From NCBI GenBank assembly GCA_902602655.1, contig CACKRM010000004.1, positions 1 through 54,401 on the forward strand: a stretch of DNA of 54,401 nucleotides. The letters run 5' to 3'. The position numbers and the translations under genes are program-made. Positions within the stretch are counted from its first letter, which is position 1, and each line of letters begins with the position of its first letter. Under the pieces are notes generated by a model. The model was not told where the DNA came from, ran no database searches, and saw only the letters and a list, made by a program, of their open reading frames with translations. Below, piece after piece: positions 44,822 through 54,401 of the stretch. This DNA comes from an uncultured Pelagibacteraceae bacterium (GTDB lineage: Bacteria > Pseudomonadota > Alphaproteobacteria > Pelagibacterales > Pelagibacteraceae).

Positions 44822-46215
44822 TGAATAATTTTAAAAAAATTTTTATTTTATTTTTAATAACCTTTTCCCTTAGTGGATCTAAGGCCAATAGTGTACCTGA
44901 TTCATTTGCCGATTTAGCTGATAGATTAATGCCTTCAGTTGTAAATATTTCAACTACACAAATTATAAAAACAAGACCAAATCAATTTCCCTTTCAATTT
45001 CCTCCAGGTTCACCTTTTGAGGAAATGTTCAGAGATTTTCAAAGACCTACTGAAAGAAAAGCTTCTTCTTTAGGATCAGGATTTATAATTGATAAAAAAG
45101 GTATAGTTATTACTAATAATCACGTTATTGATAAAGCAGAAGATATTTTAGTAAAAGTAAATTCAAAAGAGTTTAAAGCGAAAGTAATTGGAGCAGATCC
45201 TTATGCGGATTTAGCCGTATTAAAAATTGAGTCAAAAGAAAATTTTGTCCCTGTAAAATTTGGTGACTCGGATAAAGCTAGAGTAGGAGAGTGGGTGGTA
45301 GCAATTGGAAATCCTTTTGGTCTAGGAGGAACGGTCACATCAGGTATTATTTCAGCTAGGAACAGAGATATTGGTATGACTCGCTATGATGACTTTATAC
45401 AAACTGACGCTTCAATTAACCAAGGAAATTCTGGTGGACCATTATTTAATTTAAACGGGGAAGTAATTGGGATTAACACAGCAATTATAGCGCCGGGACA
45501 GTCAGGATCTATCGGGATAGGTTTTGCTATACCCTCAAACGCAGCTTCTATCGTTATTGATCAATTAATTAAATTTGGAGAAACAAGAAGAGGATGGTTA
45601 GGCGTAAGAATTCAAGAAGTTACAAAAGAAATCGCTGACGTTGAAAAACTTAAAAAACCTTCGGGTGCATTGGTTGCGAGTGTTTCAGAAAAAAGTCCAG
45701 CAGATAAAGCTGGTTTAAAAGCGGGAGATATAATCTTAAAATTTGACGGCACAAAAATTACCACAATGAGAAAACTTCCAAAAGTTGTAGCTAACACTGA
45801 AGTTGGAAAAAAAGTCGAGCTAGAAATTTGGAGAGATAAAAAATTAATTAAAAAAAGATTAACTCTTGGAAGATTAGAGTCATCAGCAGATTTTAAGGCA
45901 GCAGATGAACCAAAAGAATTCTCAATAGAAAGTTTAAAAATATTAGTTAGAGGACTTACTCAAACCGACATTAAACAAAGAGAGCTTCCTGCTAATACAA
46001 AAGGAGCTTTAGTTATTGATTTAAAAGATAAAAGCCCACTCCAAGGGTTCGTAGATGTTAATGAGATTATTCTTGAAGTTCAAAAGAAACCAATAACCCC
46101 AAGCACCCTAAATAAGTCAGTTGAAAGGATTGTAAAAAGTGGAGAAAAAACTTTACTATTAACAATTATAAACAATAATAACAGAAGAAGATATATTGGT
46201 GTGAAAATTAATTAA
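44821..46215 (+). CDS. degP: DegP/DegQ-type periplasmic serine protease (Do family)
   Basis: I place the start at the ATG overlapping the upstream stop (TGATG at 44819-44823), giving 464 residues with a signal peptide (IFILFLITFSLSGSKA, cut near residue 22). The trypsin-like domain shows the catalytic triad: His in TNNHVIDKAED (about residue 102), Asp in DPYADLAVLKIE (about 132) and Ser in NQGNSGGPLFN (about 207). Two PDZ domains follow (GWLGVRIQEV onward and a more divergent C-terminal one). It degrades or refolds misfolded envelope proteins. An in-frame ATG at 44803 is less likely because it lies inside the previous gene. Confidence 0.95.
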   Translation: MNNFKKIFILFLITFSLSGSKANSVPDSFADLADRLMPSVVNISTTQIIKTRPNQFPFQFPPGSPFEEMFRDFQRPTERKASSLGSGFIIDKKGIVITNNHVIDKAEDILVKVNSKEFKAKVIGADPYADLAVLKIESKENFVPVKFGDSDKARVGEWVVAIGNPFGLGGTVTSGIISARNRDIGMTRYDDFIQTDASINQGNSGGPLFNLNGEVIGINTAIIAPGQSGSIGIGFAIPSNAASIVIDQLIKFGETRRGWLGVRIQEVTKEIADVEKLKKPSGALVASVSEKSPADKAGLKAGDIILKFDGTKITTMRKLPKVVANTEVGKKVELEIWRDKKLIKKRLTLGRLESSADFKAADEPKEFSIESLKILVRGLTQTDIKQRELPANTKGALVIDLKDKSPLQGFVDVNEIILEVQKKPITPSTLNKSVERIVKSGEKTLLLTIINNNNRRRYIGVKIN

Positions 46216-46225
46216 TTTTCGCCAC

Positions 46226-47134
46226 ATGAAAAAAATCATACTATTATTTGGCCCCACTGCATCAGGTAAATCAGAAATTGCTATTGATATCTCTAGAAAA
46301 CTCAATGGAGAAATTTTAAATGCAGATAGTATGCAGGTTTATAAAGAAATAAAGATTCTTTCTGCGAGACCAAATAAAAGTAATGTTAAACATCACTTTT
46401 ATGGATTTTTATCAGCAAAAAAATCTTTCTCGGTGGGTGAATGGTATAAGTTAGCGGCAAAAAGAATAAAAGAAATTCAAAAAAGAAAAAAAGTTCCTGT
46501 AGTAGTAGGTGGTACAGGATTATACTTTAAAGCCCTAACCGATGGTTTGGTTAATATACCTAAAGTAGAAAAAAAGGACTTTTCTCATTTAAATCCTCTT
46601 GGACGTTGGATGATGGGCAATCATTATCATAAAAAAAACTCAACAATTTTTGATGGAGTTAACATGAACGATATTCAAAGAGTTTCTAGAGCAATTTCAG
46701 TTTATGAAGGAACCGGCTTAACCCTTAAAGAATGGCAGAGTAAAAAAAACAAAAAATATTTTAAGTCTAAAGATTTTATAAAGTTGTGTCTTTCGCCGCC
46801 TAAAGATGCTTTGGAAAAAAAAATAAAAAAAAGATTCAATCAAATGTTAAAAAAAGGAGCTTTAAATGAAGTTAGTAAATATAAAAAAAAATTTTTAGTA
46901 CCAGCGTCCTATATTTCAGCTAATTCAATAATTGGTATTTACGAAATTGATTTATACCAACAAAAATCAATAAATTTGAATGAGCTAAAAGATAGGGTTT
47001 TAATAAGAACTCGACAATATGCTAAAAGGCAATATACCTGGCAAAGAGGCCAGATGAAGGATTGGAAGCAATTTACAGATACTAATTATCTTGATTTAAG
47101 AAAAAAAGTTCTAAGTTATTTATCTAAACCTTGA
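46226..47134 (+). CDS. miaA: tRNA dimethylallyltransferase
   Basis: MiaA adds the isopentenyl group to A37 of tRNAs that read codons starting with U. The 302 residues show the P-loop ILLFGPTASGKSEIAIDIS (about residues 4-22), NADSMQVYKEIKILSARPN (about 32-50), KVPVVVGGTGLYFKALTDGL (about 90-109), NDIQRVSRAISVYEGTG and the C-terminal RVLIRTRQYAKRQYTW. It follows the protease gene by ten bases and probably shares its transcript. Confidence 0.96.
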   Translation: MKKIILLFGPTASGKSEIAIDISRKLNGEILNADSMQVYKEIKILSARPNKSNVKHHFYGFLSAKKSFSVGEWYKLAAKRIKEIQKRKKVPVVVGGTGLYFKALTDGLVNIPKVEKKDFSHLNPLGRWMMGNHYHKKNSTIFDGVNMNDIQRVSRAISVYEGTGLTLKEWQSKKNKKYFKSKDFIKLCLSPPKDALEKKIKKRFNQMLKKGALNEVSKYKKKFLVPASYISANSIIGIYEIDLYQQKSINLNELKDRVLIRTRQYAKRQYTWQRGQMKDWKQFTDTNYLDLRKKVLSYLSKP

Positions 47135-47164
47135 CCCAAATCAATTCTCCGCTAGATTGTATAA

Positions 47165-48928
47165 ATGTCAAAATTATTTACAGGGGCAGAAATTGTTTTT
47201 AAATGTTTAGAGGATCAAAAGGTTGAATATATTTTTGGTTACCCAGGAGGAGCTGTTCTTCCAATTTATGACGAATTAAAAAATCATAAATCAATAAAAC
47301 ATATTTTAGTAAGACATGAACAAGGTGCTGGTCATGCTGCTGAAGGTTATGCCCGATCTTCGGGTAAACCTGGAGTTTTATTAGTTACATCAGGACCTGG
47401 AGCAACAAATGCAGTTACCGCATTAACAGATGCTTATATGGACTCTGTTCCTTTAGTTTGTATTTCCGGCCAAGTTCCAACCCACCTTATTGGAACTGAT
47501 GCATTCCAAGAATGTGACACTACTGGAATAACTAGGCCTTGCACAAAGCATAATTGGTTAGTGAAAGATGTAAATGAACTTTCGAAAGTTATTCATCAAG
47601 CTTTTAAAGTAGCTACAACAGGAAGGCCTGGTCCAGTTTTAGTTGATATTCCAAAAGATATTCAATTTAAAAAAGGAAAATATATCTTTAAAGATTCTAA
47701 ACAAAAATTAAATGGAATTAAAAATAAAAAGTTAAATATTAAAGAAATTGATCAATTAATAAAAATGATAAAAAATTCTTCTAAACCAATATTTTATACT
47801 GGTGGAGGAGTAATTAATTCTGGTCCAGAGGCAAGTAAATTGTTGAGGGAACTTGTTTCACTTACTGGTTTTCCAATAACTTCAACTTTACAAGGTCTAG
47901 GAGCTTATCCAGGAGACGACCCTCAATTTTTAGGAATGCTTGGGATGCATGGAACTTACGAAGCCAATAATGCAATGCACGATTGCGATTTAATGATTAA
48001 TATTGGAGCTAGGTTTGATGATAGGATAACAGGTAAAGTTGATGAGTTTTCTCCTAAGTCAAAAAAAATTCATATCGATATAGATCCTTCGTCTGTAGGA
48101 AAAAATATTAAAGTTGATTTAGCTGTAATAAGTGATGTTTCTCATTTATTAAAAGCTTTAATAAAAAGGTTTAAAGAAAAAAATAAAGATTTTTTATCCT
48201 CTAATAAACAAAAAACTTCGAAATGGTGGAGCCAAATTGAAAAATGGAGAGAAAAAAAATCTTTAAAATTTAAAAATAGTGAGACAATAATTAAACCGCA
48301 GTATGCAGTTCAAAGACTTTATGAACTAACAAAAAACAAGGATACATATATCACTACAGAAGTAGGCCAACATCAAATGTGGGCTGCTCAACATTATAAA
48401 TTTAACAAACCTAACAGGTGGATGACTTCTGGCGGATTAGGCACTATGGGCTACGGTTTGCCAGCTGCTGTAGGAGTTCAAGTAGCAAATCCAGGGAAAT
48501 TAGTTATCGATATTGCTGGAGAAGCTTCGGTCCTAATGACAATGCAAGAAATGTCTACTGCAGCACAATATAAATTGCCTATAAAGATTTTTATTTTAAA
48601 TAATCAATACATGGGTATGGTTAGACAGTGGCAAGAAATCTTACATGAAAAAAACTATTCTGAGAGTTACACAGCAGCTCTTCCTGACTTTGTAAAATTA
48701 GCCGAAGCTTATGGTTGTGTAGGAATAAGAGCTACAAAACCGAGCGAACTGGATCAAAAAATAAATGAGATGATAAGTGTAGATAAACCAGTCATTTTTG
48801 ACTGTGTTGTAGATAAGAACGAAAATTGCTTCCCAATGATCCCTTCAGGGAAACCTCATAACCAAATGCTTTTGGGTGAGGACGATGAGGAAGAAGAAAT
48901 TTCAGAGGAAGGAAAAATATTAGTATAA
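47165..48928 (+). CDS. ilvB: Acetolactate synthase large subunit
   Basis: A TPP-dependent enzyme catalysing the first common step of valine, leucine and isoleucine synthesis. The 587 residues include GYPGGAVLPIYDEL (about residues 20-33), the TPP-activating Glu in VRHEQGAGHAAEGYARSSGKPGV (about 49-71), the FAD-domain segment RFDDRITGKVDEF, TEVGQHQMWAAQHY, and the TPP/Mg motif region GEASVLMTMQEMSTAAQYKLPIKIFILNNQYMGMVRQWQ (about 457-495). At the Mg site GDASF is read as GEASV, a visible departure. The acidic tail GEDDEEEEISEEG is also unusual. It overlaps ilvH by one base. Confidence 0.97.
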   Translation: MSKLFTGAEIVFKCLEDQKVEYIFGYPGGAVLPIYDELKNHKSIKHILVRHEQGAGHAAEGYARSSGKPGVLLVTSGPGATNAVTALTDAYMDSVPLVCISGQVPTHLIGTDAFQECDTTGITRPCTKHNWLVKDVNELSKVIHQAFKVATTGRPGPVLVDIPKDIQFKKGKYIFKDSKQKLNGIKNKKLNIKEIDQLIKMIKNSSKPIFYTGGGVINSGPEASKLLRELVSLTGFPITSTLQGLGAYPGDDPQFLGMLGMHGTYEANNAMHDCDLMINIGARFDDRITGKVDEFSPKSKKIHIDIDPSSVGKNIKVDLAVISDVSHLLKALIKRFKEKNKDFLSSNKQKTSKWWSQIEKWREKKSLKFKNSETIIKPQYAVQRLYELTKNKDTYITTEVGQHQMWAAQHYKFNKPNRWMTSGGLGTMGYGLPAAVGVQVANPGKLVIDIAGEASVLMTMQEMSTAAQYKLPIKIFILNNQYMGMVRQWQEILHEKNYSESYTAALPDFVKLAEAYGCVGIRATKPSELDQKINEMISVDKPVIFDCVVDKNENCFPMIPSGKPHNQMLLGEDDEEEEISEEGKILV

Positions 48929-49476
48929 TGAAGAGCTCTAAATCAGCTTATAGCGAACCAGGAAAAATTGGAAAAATAGACCATCATATAATTGTGGTTT
49001 GGGTTGATAATGAGGCCGGTGTTTTAGCAAGAGTTGTTGGTTTGTTTTCAGGAAGAGGTTATAATATCGAGTCATTAGCAGTTGCAGAAGTAGATAAAAG
49101 AAAACATCTTTCGAGAATAACCATCGTTACCTCTGGAACTCCCCAGGTAATAGAACAAATTAAATTACAACTTAAAAAACTTATTCCAGTCCATAAAGTA
49201 GCTGATTTTTCAAGAAATGATCCAAAAATTTTATTTCAAGAGCTAGCATTATTAAAAGTAGTATCTACAAAGAAAAATCAACAAAAAGTAAAAAAAATGT
49301 GTAAAAAATACAATCCTATAATATTGGACAGGTCAAAAAAGTCTTTTGTTATACAAGTAACTGCATTAAGAAGGGAAATTGACAGACTGATTGAAAATCT
49401 AAGACCTTTAGGTTTAGTAAGTGCTTCTAGAACTGGCGCTGTAGCAATGACCAAAGGTGCTGAAGTTTTCAAATAA
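48928..49476 (+). CDS. ilvH: Acetolactate synthase small (regulatory) subunit
   Basis: The 182-residue regulatory subunit carries an ACT domain for feedback by valine: [31 protein letters not shown] (about residues 23-53), with [30 protein letters not shown] following, and a C-terminal half with ELALLKV and [26 protein letters not shown]. Length and motifs match IlvH/IlvN. Its start shares one base with the ilvB stop, and ilvC follows after 16 bases, giving the order ilvB-ilvH-ilvC. Confidence 0.97.
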   Translation: MKSSKSAYSEPGKIGKIDHHIIVVWVDNEAGVLARVVGLFSGRGYNIESLAVAEVDKRKHLSRITIVTSGTPQVIEQIKLQLKKLIPVHKVADFSRNDPKILFQELALLKVVSTKKNQQKVKKMCKKYNPIILDRSKKSFVIQVTALRREIDRLIENLRPLGLVSASRTGAVAMTKGAEVFK

Positions 49477-49492
49477 ATTTAGGAGAATTAAA

Positions 49493-50512
49493 ATGAAAAT
49501 GTTTTATGAAAAAGACGCTAAAGTAGACTTAATCAAAAATAAAAAAATAGCAATATTTGGTTATGGTAGTCAAGGTCATGCACATGCTTTAAATTTAAAA
49601 GATAGCGGAGTAAAAGAAGTAGTAGTTGCTTTAAGAGAGGGCTCATCGAGTATTAAAAAAGCTGAGAGCGAAGGTTTAAAAGTTATGTCTTTATCCGACG
49701 CCGCTGCATGGGCTGACGTAGTGATGATGTTAACGCCTGATGAATTACAACAAGAGATTTATAAAAATCATATAGAACAAAGAATGAAAGAAGGAACAAG
49801 TTTGGCCTTTGCTCATGGACTTAATATTCATTTTGATTTGATTAATGCAAGGAAAGATTTAGATGTTTTTATGGTTGCTCCAAAAGGCCCAGGTCACTTG
49901 GTAAGAAGCGAATATCAAAAAGGTGGTGGCGTTCCATGTTTAATGGCAGTTCATAAAAATAGTTCAGGAAAAGCAAGAGAGCTCGCAATGTCCTACGCTT
50001 CAGCAATTGGAGGAGGTAAGTCGGGTATTATTGAAACAACTTTTAAAGATGAATGTGAAACAGATTTATTTGGTGAACAAACAGTATTATGTGGTGGATT
50101 AGTAGAGTTAATTAAAAATGGATATGAAACTTTGGTAGAAGCTGGTTACCCACCGGAGATGGCTTATTTCGAATGCCTTCATGAAGTAAAACTAATTGTA
50201 GATTTAATTTACGAAGGAGGAATAGCAAATATGAATTATTCCATTTCAAATACAGCTGAATACGGAGAGTATATTTCAGGAAGAAAAATAGTTGATAGTA
50301 AAACCAAGGAGAAGATGAAAGAAGTTTTAAAAGACATTCAGTCAGGCAAGTTTACAAAACAATGGATGGATGAGTGTAAATCTGGACAAAAAAATTTCAA
50401 GAAAATGCGGAGTGATTTAGCCAATCACTCAATTGAAAAGGTAGGGAAGAAACTTAGAGACCTTATGCCTTGGATCGGAAAGAACAAACTGGTAGATAAA
50501 TCTAAGAATTAA
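49493..50512 (+). CDS. ilvC: Ketol-acid reductoisomerase
   Basis: I start the gene at the ATG at 49493 because AGGAGA at 49481-49486 is a good ribosome site and the resulting 339 residues match class I enzymes. The longer frame from 49457 lies inside ilvH. Motifs: [36 protein letters not shown] (NADPH-binding Rossmann, about residues 3-38), [33 protein letters not shown], and metal-binding [17 protein letters not shown] and [17 protein letters not shown]. It converts acetolactate to dihydroxy-isovalerate and acetohydroxybutyrate likewise. Confidence 0.97.
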   Translation: MKMFYEKDAKVDLIKNKKIAIFGYGSQGHAHALNLKDSGVKEVVVALREGSSSIKKAESEGLKVMSLSDAAAWADVVMMLTPDELQQEIYKNHIEQRMKEGTSLAFAHGLNIHFDLINARKDLDVFMVAPKGPGHLVRSEYQKGGGVPCLMAVHKNSSGKARELAMSYASAIGGGKSGIIETTFKDECETDLFGEQTVLCGGLVELIKNGYETLVEAGYPPEMAYFECLHEVKLIVDLIYEGGIANMNYSISNTAEYGEYISGRKIVDSKTKEKMKEVLKDIQSGKFTKQWMDECKSGQKNFKKMRSDLANHSIEKVGKKLRDLMPWIGKNKLVDKSKN

Positions 50513-50634
50513 CCCAAACTGATCAAAAATTATTTATAATCAGCAAAAATATTTTGCAAATTATCGTAATAATTGTATTATGAAATGCTTTACAAATTTC
50601 GTAAAACGACTTTACGCGATTTTAAAATAAAACT
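50513..50634 (+). promoter_or_regulatory. leuA leader region with short inverted repeat
   Basis: This 122-base gap contains CGTAAA at 50601-50606 and TTTACG at 50612-50617, a 6-bp inverted repeat with a 5-base loop about 18 bases before the leuA start. A 16-codon frame beginning at the ATG at 50580 (MKCFTNFVKRLYAILK) runs through it, but has few leucine codons, so it does not look like a classic attenuator leader. No clear Shine-Dalgarno precedes leuA. Confidence 0.3.
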
Positions 50635-53251
<2,617 letters not shown>

Positions 53252-53265
53252 TTATTTAGAATTAA

Positions 53266-54120
53266 ATGTCTACGAGTCGAGATGATTTTGCAATAGCTAT
53301 TAGATCAGCTCTTTTGCAAAGAGGAGCTAGGCAAAAGTTTTCACTATTTTTTTTAATTTGTTTTTCTATTTTAATTTTCTTCTTAGATAGTTTTCCTAGC
53401 AAGTTTATGGACGGGCTCAGAGCAACTTTAAACGATGCCATCTATAGAGTTTCATCTGTTTCAACTTCACCTATAAGATTTTTTTCTTTAGCTAGTAATA
53501 AAATAAAAACACATATTTCAATATATAATGAAAATGAACTTTTAAGAACAGAAGTAGAGGCATTGAGAAATAAAAATTTTAATTTGGAATTTTTGACGAA
53601 TGAAAACAAAAAACTTCAACAAATAGTAGAATCAGAAATAAGTGAAGTTGAAAATATAATTTTAGCTAAAGTTTTATTAGATAAAAAGAGTCCATTTTTA
53701 AAATCTATAATTGTTAACAAAGGAAGTAAATCAGGAGTTAAAAAAGGAATGCCTGTAATAGAACAAAGCTCCTTAGTTGGAAGAGTTGTTGAAACTAATT
53801 TTTTTTCCTCAAGAATTTTATTATTAAACGATCTTAACAGCAGAATACCCGTTGTTATAGAAGGATCTGACGCTCAAGCAATTTTGATGGGGACTGGAAA
53901 AAATTTCCCAATTTTAGAATACCTGCCTGAATTCTTTGAACCAAAGATGGACGAAACAGTGTTTACTTCAGGAAAGGACGGCATATTTCCTCCAGGCATC
54001 CCTGTAGGAAAAGTGTTTCAATCAGAAAATTTAGTTAAAGTAAAATTGTTTTCAGATTCAAACCAACTTTCGTTTATTAATATAATCTTAATTAAAATGG
54101 AAAAAGAAAGAGATTTTTAA
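53266..54120 (+). CDS. mreC: Rod shape-determining protein MreC
   Basis: MreC links MreB to periplasmic cell-wall enzymes. The 284-residue protein has one N-terminal membrane helix (FSLFFLICFSILIFFLDSF, about residues 25-43), a coiled coil (ENELLRTEVEALRNKNFNLEFLTNENKKL, about 89-117) and the MreC beta-domain with VNKGSKSGVKKGMPVIEQSSLVGRVVE and VFTSGKDGIFPPGIPVGKV. The order mreB-mreC-mreD is conserved. Its stop is one base before the mreD start. Confidence 0.95.
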   Translation: MSTSRDDFAIAIRSALLQRGARQKFSLFFLICFSILIFFLDSFPSKFMDGLRATLNDAIYRVSSVSTSPIRFFSLASNKIKTHISIYNENELLRTEVEALRNKNFNLEFLTNENKKLQQIVESEISEVENIILAKVLLDKKSPFLKSIIVNKGSKSGVKKGMPVIEQSSLVGRVVETNFFSSRILLLNDLNSRIPVVIEGSDAQAILMGTGKNFPILEYLPEFFEPKMDETVFTSGKDGIFPPGIPVGKVFQSENLVKVKLFSDSNQLSFINIILIKMEKERDF

Positions 54121-54121
54121 A

Positions 54122-54401
54122 ATGGCAATTATTTACAAAAAGTTTAGATCTCAGATTATTTATCTATTCCCAATAATTTTGTTATACTTTTTATCTATTA
54201 CAGAAATAGATACTCAATTCAGTAATCATTTCGAAATTTTATCATTTAATTTACAGCTCATAATTGTTTATTTTTGGACGTTAAAAAATATGAATGTTTT
54301 AGGAAACGGCCATGTTTTTTTTGCTGGAATAATTAATGATGTAATTATGGGATTGCCAATGGGGACAAGCGCAATGACATATCTCAGTGCTTCATTTGTT
54401 G
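54122..54401 (+). CDS. mreD: Rod shape-determining protein MreD, N-terminal part (cut by window end)
   Basis: An ATG one base after the mreC stop opens a frame that runs to the window end (93 residues). Several hydrophobic segments are present (IIYLFPIILLYFLSI, LQLIIVYFWTL) and HVFFAGIINDVIMGLPMGTSAMTY matches the MreD signature of a glycine-rich helix with Asp before a G-x-P-x-G turn. Position after mreC supports the call. The C-terminal half lies beyond the window. Confidence 0.85.
   Translation, partial: MAIIYKKFRSQIIYLFPIILLYFLSITEIDTQFSNHFEILSFNLQLIIVYFWTLKNMNVLGNGHVFFAGIINDVIMGLPMGTSAMTYLSASFV

Noticed and set aside
50580-50630. 16-codon frame before leuA as an attenuator leader peptide
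   Set aside because: It has few leucine codons and no convincing terminator/antiterminator pair, so it does not meet the pattern of leucine attenuation.

Overview
The window is a strongly AT-rich, gene-dense stretch that looks like a SAR11-type marine alphaproteobacterium (Pelagibacterales). I base this on base composition, very short or overlapping gene spacing, a dimethylglycine/sarcosine-type dehydrogenase next to its ETF genes, ThyX in place of ThyA, a circularly permuted two-piece tmRNA of the alphaproteobacterial kind, and the hflK-hflC-DUF2065-degP and ilvB-ilvH-ilvC-leuA-mreBCD layouts. The assignment is an inference; there is no rRNA gene to confirm it.

Layout. (1) 1-8.4 kb: an electron-transfer module on the minus strand (ETF-ubiquinone oxidoreductase, etfA, etfB, an 810-residue dimethylglycine/sarcosine dehydrogenase-like enzyme). 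It is split by a plus-strand island of six small unknown genes (2.48-4.22 kb), one of them an Arc-like ribbon-helix-helix protein with two palindromes upstream spaced 31 bp apart. (2) 8.5-13.3 kb: an AbrB-type membrane protein, glutarate hydroxylase (glaH/csiD), azlD, azlC, and branched-chain amino acid ABC genes ending in a livM that has lost its 5' part. (3) 13.3-22.6 kb: an ftsQ that has lost its 5' part, joined head-to-head to the broken livM; then a degenerate ftsA, lpxC, bamD, ligA, pepP and uvrD. No ftsZ lies between ftsA and lpxC. (4) 22.6-27.8 kb: an AsmA-like protein, then an overlapping five-gene operon (methyltransferase, MaoC-like hotdog, AAC(3)-like acyltransferase, stand-alone amino-acid adenylation enzyme, carrier protein). 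(5) 27.8-37.4 kb: fumC and a MazG-like protein, then surface-modification genes: pseudaminic acid synthase, sulfotransferase, two small nucleotide-activation proteins including an APS-kinase-like one, a DUF4910 protein, a 2OG oxygenase, a membrane acyltransferase and a LysE exporter. (6) 37.4-40.8 kb: a SET-domain protein, then an array of single-gene units, each bounded by a copy of the 3' end of the tmRNA gene, ending at the tmRNA itself. (7) 40.8-54.4 kb: ordinary core genes (thyX, mrp, hflKC, degP, miaA, ilvBHC, leuA, mreB, mreC, start of mreD).

The strongest candidate for something undescribed is the tmRNA-proximal array. Five same-orientation copies of a 25-bp hairpin-forming sequence, identical or nearly identical to the tmRNA 3' end and most decayed farthest from the tmRNA, delimit four small cargo units (pseudoazurin; membrane protein plus an 18-residue microprotein; membrane protein; small secreted protein). 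This looks like repeated site-specific insertion at one tmRNA target, with no recombinase gene in the window. Second is the adenylation/carrier-protein operon, which looks like a minimal aminoacyl-transfer pathway, possibly for surface sugars. Third are the livM/ftsQ breakpoint and the FtsA that lacks recognisable nucleotide-binding motifs; the breakpoint could be a real rearrangement or an assembly chimera.
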